Made by a program: the position numbers and the translations under genes. Source: Grifola frondosa (Eukaryota; Basidiomycota; Agaricomycetes; Polyporales; Grifolaceae). Taken from it: a DNA stretch of 64,000 nt. This document shows, piece after piece, positions 9,358 to 19,618 of the stretch. The notes under the pieces are model-generated. The model had not been told where the DNA came from and ran no database searches. It saw only the letters and a list, made by a program, of their open reading frames with translations. The stretch's first letter is position 1; every line of letters begins with the position of its first letter. The stretch is from NCBI GenBank assembly GCA_001683735.1, contig LUGG01000001.1, positions 2,604,001 through 2,668,000 of the forward strand, written 5' to 3'.

Positions 9358-11204
9358 CAAGCGCCATCCAACGCCGAATTCTTCTTGAAGCTCTCGGGGG
9401 TAAACCGCGATCGTTTTGCTGAGAGGATGCTGAAAGTAGGGGAAGAGACAATTCCTATCCTTTTTGGTGCCTTCGATGACGCGAAGAAATTCGAAGCGAC
9501 TGCTCGCCGCTTTTTGGAATGCGTGGTACGCTTCGTATTCTCCATGTCTACTTATGACCTATTTTGCCCCTTGGTAGGCAGTGCTTCGTCTTCATGGCAG
9601 CAAGGAATATTTGGAATGGGTAGAGTTCAACGTTGGTCAAGTGCAGTCCTTGGCGCGTAATATCGTCGATCGTAGCTGGCTCGCTTGGGGTCGCGAGTTG
9701 GTGCCGCACCTTGTAGAGGAGGAGGAAGTGGAAGAAGAGTTCGTTCGCAGGATGGGTATGTTGGAGCCGTCGAACGAGGGTAGTGGTAGCAGCTTTCGGA
9801 TGCAGACATTGACGCTACAAGATGCTGATGTGGAGATGCACGAGGAGCCGAAAGCCGAGAATCCAAGGCCTATGTCCGGTGCTGGTGATGGGGATGGCAT
9901 CGCTTCGAAGGACAAAAGCCCTTCACCCAAGGAGCCTGTCACGAAAAAGGTCGTACTGATGGGCGAGTGACTCTGGTTGGTTCTACAGATCCCCCCGAGA
10001 TCGTCAAGGCCGCCTTTCGAACGACCGCATCGCCAGTGATCGTCTGACTTTCATCAATCAGGGTTGGACTATGCTCTTCTCCGAGGATCGTAGCGGAAAA
10101 TTGACGCCTAACACATGTCCTGGGACGATGGGCTTGCGTTTGGATGCCGCGGTTGAGCTGGACCATGTGGAAGGAGCGGTGTGTCTTCTCTTTTCTTCTA
10201 TGATCAACGTCCTCGCACTAATTTGCCAATAGTGCGACCGCTGTTGGAACGATAATCGTGCTTTAATCTGCGCGATTAAGCCTACAGAACGAGTTTGCTT
10301 CCGTTGTAAGGATGGAAAGTTCGGGTGCGTGTGGAGTGGCCAAAGTCGCGATGCGCGTTATAGTAAGTTTTCTAATTTTCTTGAGCCATTCGCACAACTT
10401 GAAGTGTTCTTCAGCCGACCAAAAGAAGCAAACTCGCTCTAGGACCGCGGCAGCTAAAGAGGCGAAGAAGGATCAAGACGCTCCTATTATTCCGACAATC
10501 AAGATTCCTCCTATGCGGTCTGCGTCGGGCGTGGATGCCTCGGCGGTAAGGAAACTTCCCCCTCTTCCATTCGTCCTTATCGAGACGACGTCTCAGACGA
10601 GCAAGAGCTCCGTGCGCTCTTCGCGCGAGACCAAGAATTTGCCGCCGCGTGCAGATGAGGCTCCTAGTTCTTCGCCGGTTTCTACAAAAGTCGCGACAAA
10701 AAGGGGGAGGAAGGGCAAGAAGTTGGACAAAGGCAAGGAGAAAGCCACTTCGCAATCCGTTGAGGACTCGATTCTCGGAACCGCGTCCTCTGTCGTTACC
10801 TCACCACTTGATTCGGGTCTTCCTTCGGCTTTCACTCCGCCTTCCATCAATACTCCTTTCTTCCCCCCTTCTCCTCTTGAGGGATCCTTGTCACTGCCTA
10901 GCGCTTCACAAGTTGGCGCTTCAAGGAACTCTCCTTTTCCTCCTTCTTCCTCTTCGTCGCGCTCCCTTACCGAGAACCTCGCGCCTCCTCGCAATCTTGT
11001 AGATCCTGTCGCGAAGACACGATACGCAGCCTTGGCACACCGTCGTCTTCTTCTGCAAACCGATCTCGCCATGAAGGAAAGCGAACTGGAGGGAATTCAG
11101 GTGGAAATGGATTCGCTCGTGCAAGCGGCTGGCGGGGCCCCAGCTGGTTGGGTCGATGTGTTTCGCTATAGTAGTTTTTCGTTCGCTGGAAATCATCTTT
11201 GCTG
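9358..11204 (+). CDS. Spliced gene of unknown function antisense to the retrotransposon
   Basis: This gene lies inside the LTR element but reads opposite to gag-pol. The start MQAPSNAEFFLKLSGVN at 9358 leads into a short N-terminal domain, an intron near 9524-9577 and a Glu-rich stretch. After an intron ending near 10232 comes a cysteine cluster, CDRCWNDNRALIC then VCFRCKDGKFGCVW. This resembles, but does not fully match, a fungal zinc cluster. A long Lys/Ser/Pro-rich basic region follows, and then a likely coiled coil (RRLLLQTDLAMKESELEGI) near 11040-11130. The last exon may continue past an intron at about 11152. The architecture suggests a DNA- or RNA-binding accessory protein. I do not recognise the family. 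Confidence 0.6.
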
Positions 11205-11583
11205 ATTTCGTCATAGAGGGCTCGCACAGCGCAGCTGTTGGCGGTCGCAAATTGTAGGATGGGAGGAGTCGTTCGCGACAAAGCGTCGCACGGATTTTTG
11301 GACCATGTCTCTTCTCTTTTCTTCTGCTTGATGTATGTCATCGCCTGCCTAACCTCCCATGCCTCTCCTTGGTATCGTCTTGCTCCTCGTCGTGCCTTTG
11401 TACAATATGTGTCCTCTTGCTTTCTTTGATCTGTAGTTATAGTATCCTTGTCTCTGTAATTTTTGTAGGTTATATTTAAAATGAAAATGAATCCTTAGAC
11501 GAATATCTGCTTGAAATCAGCTAAAGAAAAATTGCGAAAATTATGCCATGTAAACTCGCTCATATTGTGTCGTCTTAAGACCT

Positions 11584-11618
11584 TCTCCTCCTCACTGAAA
11601 TTCTGACTGTCCCCAGTC
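11584..11618 (-). promoter_or_regulatory. Second polypurine tract and hairpin copy
   Basis: Twenty bases (11584-11603) match 9120-9139 exactly. The following hairpin GACTG-TCCC-CAGTC (11605-11618) keeps the stem seen at 9141-9154, with a C-G pair replaced by T-A. It lies between the end of integrase and the antisense gene. Confidence 0.7.
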
Positions 11619-11872
11619 ATTGTCTCAGTGCTGAGTAAGAATCGCAGTCGCGACACGATTATAATCATCGCAAGTGAATGAGTGAACTCAACAAGAAATA
11701 TGGTACAAGGGGAAAGGCTCAGTTGATCTTCATTGCCGTAAAACCCCTGTGAGGCTTTGCGCGACTGTCCGCAGTGACTATCGCGACTTACATGAAACAC
11801 TATAAGTACAGAAAAATAATAAGCATATGCAAAATGTCTGATAGGTGAGTGAAAAGTATGCGAATCGCAATT

Positions 11873-14800
11873 TCATTCTTGAGGAAGATCTTCTTCATCC
11901 TCTGCTTCAACGTGCTCCATATCGTCACGTATTTCTTCGTCATCTCCTTGCGATGTGACTTCGCGCATTTCTCGCAGACGCTCTTCATCGATATCTAGTA
12001 GTGCCTGTGGGACTGCGATCGATTTTCGCGCGAAGAATGGAATGACTCTGAATGCTGCGATGGGTCTGTCGAATACTGTGCCATCGAGCTCTGCAAGGAT
12101 GTAGGCTCCTCCGCGATTTCTTGCTAAAACAACTAGCGGTCCAAGATACCGCGGTCGCATCTTGCGATTAAGTGACTTCTCGATCTGCGTGTGTCGCATG
12201 AGTACTAGATCGCCATGTTTGAAGTCGAAATCGCGTATTGTGGTCTTGTGTTCGCGCTCGAATCGAACTGCTGCTGCAACGCGTGCTTCGAAGACTTTGG
12301 AATTGAGTCGCGCTACCTGTTCGTGTCTCTTCTGAAGTGCGATCGCGCGTCTGGCGATGAGGTCTGTGGTCGTCATGATGGAATCGGGAGGTGGTTGTAG
12401 GTACGTCGCTTCAGAGATGTCGAGAGGAATGATAGGATGTGTTCCTGTCGCTGCGAAGTAAGGAGAACAACCCATGCGTTTGCGCACCGTGATTCTTTCT
12501 GCCCAAAATACTGAGTGCACCACTTGCGACCATCGCTTTTGGTCTCCATCTGCGGCCTTGAAGAGTGCTCTGAATATCGTAGTGCGATCGCTCGACGATG
12601 CCATTTGCGCGTGAATTGTATCCGCTAATGCGAATGTGGTGGACGTGGTATTTCTTGCAAGGTACTCGGTTGCCTTCACAAATGCAGTGCCATTGTCCGT
12701 GACGATCTCGCTGATTGCGCCCCATCTGCAAAGGATATCTTCGAAGATAAAATCGCCAAGAGTCTTCGCTGTCTCTGCGCGAAGTGCTCGAAATTCGGGA
12801 TAGAATGTGAGGGAATCGCGACCTTGAACGAGGTATTTGTAACCACCCGACGGAGGGAGGTGCATTGTGTCAAGGTGAACTTTCGCGAATAGAGGTGCTG
12901 GCATTGCGACGACTGGGGAATGAGGACCTGTCGCGACTGTCGCTGTTGGCAGATTAGACATGTGCGAACAAACCACACGATGTCCTTTAACGTATGAGGC
13001 CACCAGAATCGTTCGCAGATAGATGCTCGCGTCGCATAGACTCCTCGATGGCCTATTTCATCGTGACATGCTCGCAGAATATTGAGACGTCCTTCGGGTG
13101 CGATGACAAGTTTGTGTGCTCCGTGTGGATCGCGCTTCCAAAGTCTGTCAGAGTCGACGAAGAATTGTACTGCGAACTTAACAAAAGTCTCGTAGTCTGC
13201 ATCTGTGAATTGTGTGGTCGCTCGAGTGTTCTATGCCAGTCGCGAACAAGTAGAAGCTTTGATCGAGTGCGATGGCTTGAATACTACGAGGTACGATGTC
13301 GTAGGAATCTACGGGCGGGTCCTGCGACTCTGCTTCTCCTTCTGGTACTTGCGACGAGTGTCGCGAGTCTGGTTGTGGTTCATCGATGGTGTATATTGAA
13401 ACAAGTGAGTCGCGGGTGACTTTCTGTGTAGGATGGGGATTGACGAGGTGCGCGAAACCGTGTATGCGATCTATCCAGTCTTCGAAGTCGTCCTCAGGTT
13501 CGTCTTCATCGTCTGGTTGCCTAGGTCTCCGCGACAGTCCGTCTGGTCCGTGATTGGTGCCAGGAACGTGAACAAGGGTGAAGTGAAATGTGAGGATTGC
13601 GACTATCCATCGATTGATGCTTGCGGACGGTGCGATGTCTGGGTTCTGTAGCATGCCTTTGATATAGCGTGCGTCGACTTCTATGACCAAGTTGCGAACA
13701 CCTATGAGATATAGTCGCAATGCCGTAGTGCGCGAAAGAGTCCATAAATTTCAAGCTTGGGTTGCGAGAATCGCGACTCGCGATCATTGAGTGTGATGGA
13801 CGAGAATCGGTTGTAGTATCGGATTCGCGGATTCTCGAGGTCGCATTGACATAGATGGAACCGACTGCGATGTATGATGTGTCAACTGCTAGAATAACTG
13901 GCGAGTCGGATGTGTAGTCGATTGCGCGCAAGGCTGGAGACCTAGGAGTGCTTGTTTGAGATCCTCTTGCGCTTGAATCTGTCGCGGACCGAATTCGAAT
14001 GGAATATCTTTGCGCGTAAGATAGACGAGAGGATGCGCGCGTTGTGGAAATTGCGAATGAAGATTCGAACAACTCCTATGGTACCTAGAAAAGCCCTGAC
14101 CTCTGACAAGTCTTTCAAGGGCCCCAATTTTCGATCGCTTTGACCCGCGATTCTTCTGGAAGTCTGCCTTTGTAGGTACAGCGTGGCCAATGACGAGTGT
14201 TTCTCTGCGACTAAGAGGGATTTCGTGCCAGAGAACGTACCACCCAGTATCGCATGCGCTGTACGATCCTGCTGATGCTATGCATGTGCTCCCAGACAAA
14301 TCTACGAATGCCCGGATTTGTCGCGATGACTTCGTAGCCTCCATCTGCCAGTTCGTAGCGTGTCTCTGGGCCACGAACGGGGACGTCGTCGATGTAGGGA
14401 ATTGTGATATGTGGAATTTCGGGCTGTAGGATGTATGTGACATCGTCGTGGAAGATGGGTACTGCGTTTGTCCATCCCATCGGAAGAGTCACCAATCGCA
14501 ACGCGCCATAGGGTGTCTGGAAGGATGTGAGGTCTCGCGACGACTCTGCGATTTCTCGCTCATCGTATCCGACATAGAGATCAAGCATGCCGCCACACGC
14601 GCGATTGCCAAATTTCTCTGCAATGTGTTCAGGAATTGGTGGGACTCCCGAATGTTGAATCGTAACTGCGTTTAATGGCTCGAGACTGTGTACAGTCGCA
14701 ACGCTTTGCCATCCTTTTTGAGGACGCAAAACCATCGCGATCGTAGGATGAGTTGGATGGTCGTAGACTCCTGCCTCGATTTTCTTCCTGATGATGCGAC

Positions 14801-16106
14801 AGACTTCGTCGAAGATCCCCGGCGGGATGGGGATTGTTCGCTGAACCCAGGGCTTGTGTTCGATGACAGGAATTTCACTGGAGGAAGAATCCTGCCTAAA
14901 CCGACCTCGTTCCGTGTCATCCCATGCGAAGCCTTCGTGCTGTTTGCACATGAAATCATCGATGAGATCAAGCTCAGCTGGCCAGAGAAATCCTTATTGT
15001 GTGCTTTGCGAAATGCGTCGCGACGTGCTTGTGTATATCTTCCTGTGGGGACAAAGCTGGTGGATTCGGATCAAGTGGTGGCATGTCTGCGAGTGGGTCT
15101 CCTTGGATGTTGCGTACGATGCGAAAGCGATTGGGTAGCGTCGCAAGTACTGGTCGCACTTTAGTGCGACTGGCTTGTATTTCTTCTTCTGCGTGATAAA
15201 CGCAGATGTTGAATCTTGTCGCGGAGGGAAGTGAGTTCGATTATCTGGGAATGGGAGAAGTGCGAAATCGCGAAGGGTAGGGAACCGCAAATCTTGATAT
15301 GTTTTGTATTTCTTGAATCGATATTGTCGCACCGGTGGTATCTTGAATCTGTGAAGCAGAAAATGGATTCTGAAGCAAAGCGAAGTCGCAAGCTGAAAGA
15401 TATGTGCTTTTTAGGTTTTCTATATCAGAAACGGATGCGATCGCAGAGAAAGATGAAATGACTGGACGCGCCGACTGGGTATCATAGTCCAAAACTAGAG
15501 CCAACTCTCCTTGATCGTGAATCAAATCCTCGAGTTCGCTGTAAAATTTCGGTCATGGGTCTCGTGTGTCGCAATGGTTGCGATCGCCTTTTGAATCGCG
15601 GGGGTCCTCGTCGCAACGTCGGGACTGTCACTGTCTGATAAGTATTCGGAAGCGTATCGTGATTGTTTGGTCTTCGTTCGCGAAGTTGCGAACGACACTC
15701 TCTGTTAGAACACGAATGGTCGCCTAGTAAGATGTCGTATGCGCCTGTCGAATAACGTGATCTGGAGGTAAAGGACGATGTCGGAAACCTGGAAAGGGAC
15801 GTTGCGAACTAGTCCAAGAGACTGATCAACTTCGCCATTAGCTGACTGCATGTTAAGGCATATGGTGGGGTCGTATATGAGTCCTAGCGCATGACAAACT
15901 TCCTCCGACATTGAGATGATTTGCGATCCTGGGTCTATAATCCCTTCGACGTCCTCCTTGTTGTCTACGAGACCATTGATGGATCGCAAGCATGCGACTC
16001 TTTTGCGACCGTCAACACCTCGGTGTTTCTCCAGGTTTAAGGCCGCGCAAGTACGTCTCATAGGGATCTGGTACGACCATGACACCTGGTCGCAGTGGTT
16101 GGCCAT
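11873..16106 (-). CDS. pol: Retrotransposon pol: protease, reverse transcriptase, RNase H, integrase (frames broken)
   Basis: Reading right to left, the protease shows IIDPGSQIISMSEEVC (15705-16106). The reverse transcriptase (14211-14951) has GALRLVTLPMGWTNAV and the catalytic PYIDDVPV. RNase H and its tether (13178-14072) include LVHVPGTNHGPDGLSR. Integrase carries a zinc-binding HHCC end (CLICQQRQ near 12950), HLDTMHL, VTDNGTAF and then, in another frame, SGYNSRANGIVERSHYD with the catalytic Glu. A C-terminal MRPRYLGPLVVLARNRGGAY (about 12100) resembles a GPY/F module, and an acidic tail follows. At least three frame changes are needed to read it through. Since host genes in this window show the same one-base losses, the element may be intact in reality. 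Confidence 0.88.
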
Positions 16107-16343
16107 TCGAAACTAGTTGTGATGCAGGAGGATGTGCGATGAGGAATTTGCGACGTCTGGAAGTTCATCTGTATCGTCCTCTATTATATCTGCATAGCTC
16201 GCGACTGGTTTGTCCGTGGTTTGAACGCGACGAGGAGTTACTGCATCGCGATATTTCGCGCGGACTTCTGGAGAGATGGATAAAAGTCCTCAGGTGTCAG
16301 CGTAAGTAGCGGGGCTTTCATGACCTATTGAAGACGTCCTCAG

Positions 16344-18422
16344 CTATTCTAGGATCTTGGACAGGCGCAGATGTTTTGTAAGCTGCATCTTTGTCCTTGG
16401 GAGGTTTGGGTAGTACTCCCAGGTTGCGATCCTGAGGCGGAGCGTACGTCGCATCGCGAGCTTGGAATACGGATGGATAGGTGCTGGAACCGTCGCAGGT
16501 GACGGTGTCGATGATGCCGCAGGTGCGGGTGCTGATACACTAGGAGGATTGGTAACCTGCGATGCCTCTGTGGGTTCGTGCGTAGGAGGGTTATCGATGC
16601 GATTGACTGCTGGCGGTATTGGAGGTCGCGCTGGAAGGTGCCTAGGAATTTCTACACCGTCAAAGGTCTCTTTGCCTTTTCTGAGTGCGAAGATTTCTCT
16701 TTCCAAGGCTGTGATGCGATCTTCTCTCGTGAGCTGGTATGATGATGCGACATTGGGATTAGAAGTGATTTCGAAAATCATTTGTCCTGCCGGCGGGTTC
16801 GTATTCGAGCTAAGTTGTCCTCGCGCGAGATTGTTTGGGTGCGTGCGATGCCATTCGAGGATGCGATCGCGCATGGTGGCACCAGTTACATTGCGAGGAA
16901 CGAAGGCTCCCGAAGGTAGGACTACCTTGTTCTCGATGTTGCGACGAATACGACCTATGTCAATATCTTCCTGGACTTTCGGACACCCTCCTATTACGTG
17001 CCCGAATTCTCCGCAGTAGTGACAACCTCCGAAGTCGTGTTTGGATTCGCGTTCGCAATATTGGAGACTCGCGACGTCTGTGGTTGTGCATTAGCAAAGG
17101 CCATGTTCGCTGACGTTGCGAAGGCTTGTGCGATGGTGCGAGTGACGGTTTCGATGAGGGAAGTGAAGTCTTCCGTCTTGATAGTCCTGGCGGTAATGCT
17201 GTGGATGTGGTCGCAGCTGCGGGTATACCCTGCGCTGGTGCATCGACTCGAGTACCATGTAGAACGTAGTGCGCGGCATCTAAAATATGTCGCAATGGCC
17301 AGAAGTCGTCAGGATTGTGGTCAGGATACTTGAGCTGGAGTCGCGAGTGTACAGACTGCCAAAGAGTTGGCGTGAAAGGCTTATAAAACGTCCTGCGATT
17401 TCACTTGTCGAAAGCCTCTGTCGACTACGAAGGAACTCTGTGATCTTGAAAAACTCCCTATAATAGTCTCCTAGATCCGCCGCTGTAGAAATGCCCAATC
17501 GCGATCGTTCTCCTATAAGTAAATCAAGATCCTGCAACGTATATTTCCTATTCGCATCGGCAGTAGGATAAAAGCTTTGACCTCTTCGCGCCATTCTTCG
17601 TACGTCTTTGTCGCATCCGCGTACGAAGGTAATTGATCCCACATGTCTGCGACGTCGATGGGTGCATACCGTACAGCGTGTCTCTTTTTCAATTCGTTGG
17701 TTGGTGCGGTCGCAAGTGTGGTAAAAAGATATTCGAGATCTTCAAAGAATCGCAAAAGCGTTCGCGGTTCCTTCGGATCGAAAACTGGTGCGGTATGATG
17801 TCCGCGCGCGGGCATTGCTGTTGTCATGTTAGGAGCTGGTGGATTTACAAGAGGTGGCTGAGGAATAGGGGGCTGAGGCGGTATGTTCTGCGTTGTCGCA
17901 GGTGGAACTGGTCTAGGTGCTACTGGAGGACGCGACGCTCGCTGGAATGGTCGCGATACAGGAGTGTCTGGGTTTACAGAAGATGTTGATTGCGACCGAC
18001 GCTGCTGTTGTCTCGCGTAATTGCGAGTGATAGGTCGCGGAAGACGCGAAGGTCCTGCCGTGGTTTGCGACTGAGATGGTTCCGGAATGATAGGCGATTC
18101 CTCTTCTAATTTCTCGTGTGGCTCTGTCCGCGCAATCGAGAATAGAAGTTTCTTCACCTAGTCTTAGGCCCGAACGAAGTGGAAGTGATGCACGAGTGTG
18201 TGTGGAAGCTGGAGTGGGAGATTCAGGCGATTGCGACCTGGCTGGAATATCGTCTGCTACTGGAGGTAGTTGTAATTCTGGTGGGGATGACTGCGACGTG
18301 ATGGAAGATGGAACTGATGTAAGTGGGCTAAGTTGTGATAGCGGTGTCTGGTAGACAGTTTCATCCGCAATTGTGCCTAAACTCGAAGAGAGCTTGATAC
18401 AGAGATATGAACGCGATCGCAA
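16344..18422 (-). CDS. gag: Retrotransposon gag (frames broken)
   Basis: The N-terminal part (17913-18422) is Ser/Pro-rich. It continues in another frame (17513-18157) with a Pro-rich linker and a capsid-like segment (VFDPKEPRTLLRFFEDLEYL). One further shift, at a run of four T near 17570-17573 in the sense strand, leads to YPTADANRKYTLQDLDLLIG. A retroviral-type zinc knuckle CHYCGEFGHVIGGC (C-x2-C-x4-H-x4-C) lies near 16990-17030. Downstream (16344-16874) is a coiled-coil-like stretch (DRITALEREIFALRKGKE). Gag packages the element RNA into particles. The knuckle makes the assignment secure; exact start and end are uncertain. Confidence 0.8.
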
Positions 18423-18478
18423 GTGTTTTCTCTGCTAAAAACTCCAGTAGGGACCTTGAGCGAAGGATACGAAAGAAC

Positions 18479-18496
18479 CCCTCGCAGTGGGCTCCA
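18479..18496 (-). promoter_or_regulatory. tRNA primer-binding site
   Basis: Four bases inside the right (5') LTR the minus strand reads TGGAGCCCACTGCGAGG. It starts with TGG, the complement of a tRNA CCA end, as expected for a minus-strand primer site. I cannot name the tRNA with confidence. Confidence 0.7.
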
Positions 18497-18500
18497 GAAA

Positions 18501-19614
18501 TGATACTCTCTTGCCGACTCTGACCTATAAAATAACAAATATGTATCCTATGATCGTAAAGTCAGTAGCAACGAGATATAGCGCGAATGGGCTCTCGATT
18601 TCTCGCAGAAGTCCCTTGCACCGAGTTGTGTAACTAATTATGCTCGTGAGTCGCACGTGAATCGCACTTCTCTGAGGTAGGGAAAACGCAGAAGAAGATA
18701 AAAGTAAATGCTTAGCAATATCGGCTCTTCGCGCGCTCCGCACGTATCGCAACTAAAGAGGTCTCCTCGATCGTAGGTTCGAAGTCGCAGCGTGTATGAT
18801 GGTTTATCCGTATAGTCGCAAGTATCGCGGTCGCAGTTTCGCAGTGAGAGGAGAGCTTTAGTGAAGAGTGGTCGCGATCGCAAGTAGAGCCGGCGATTTT
18901 GAACTCTGTACTTGTGGGGGAAACTCGTGTCTGATTCGTATCGTACTATACATGAGTTTTTATGAACTATTCTACGTATCTGAAACGCAAAATGATTGCG
19001 ATGTATGCGGTAAGGCTGTCGCAACTATATCGCGGCGAACATATCCTGTGAAATATCGTAAACTAGTAGGGAAAGGATCAGCCACAATGTCAATAATGAA
19101 ACGCGGTACAAGTAAATCACGACAGTCCAGGGAAACAGTAACACAGAAAATACGGTGGCTGAATACGAAACTTGCCATGTTTAGATATGCACCGCACCTG
19201 GTACGGGAATGATGCGACTGTATATGTGGGTAGACGCGCGGGCTTCTCGGGGCGTCTAAAGGAGGTATGATGCATCATGTTTCAGATGCGGACCGGTACG
19301 CGCCTAATAACAATAGTGGATGCGATACGATGACACTTCTATGATGCGTGGCTGCGACGCCTGTCCAAAGTGTTCGCGAGGGTCCGGGAACTCCCAACGA
19401 CACATTATTGTTAAGATGCGAAGTTAAGCGGTCCGATCGCAACACGTGTGTGTCGCGAAGACAAGAACCGCGCTATTTCTGGACTGCGAACAGCTTCTTC
19501 GCGTCGTATGATGCGTCAATATTGCGAACGTCCCATTTTTGCATCATTGCTGTACTGCGCAAAAATAAGCAATAAAGTCGCAAAGATATTGGGGTGCGTA
19601 TCGCGTGCGTATCA
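18501..19614 (-). repeat. 5' LTR (right)
   Basis: 1,114 bp, nearly identical to the left LTR. Differences seen: one missing G near 18551, G for A near 18589 and 18605, and one extra G near 19453. Confidence 0.95.
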
Positions 19615-19618
19615 CCGA
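19615..19618. repeat. Right target-site duplication (CCGA) of LTR retrotransposon
   Basis: CCGA follows the right LTR and matches 8002-8005; the transposon copy 2 sequence resumes from here. Confidence 0.92.

Larger units (their letters stand above)
8006..19614 (-). mobile_element. Ty3/gypsy-type LTR retrotransposon, 11.6 kb
   Basis: Two 1,114 bp LTRs enclose a 9,381 bp interior. On the minus strand the order is primer-binding site, gag with zinc knuckle, aspartic protease, reverse transcriptase, RNase H and integrase, the Ty3/gypsy order. A plus-strand spliced gene lies between integrase and the left (3') LTR. The ends are TGATAC...GTATCA, with a 4 bp CCGA target duplication. The LTRs differ by about two substitutions and two single-base indels, so the insertion is recent. 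Gag and pol frames are broken in several places, possibly by sequence errors. Confidence 0.93.
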
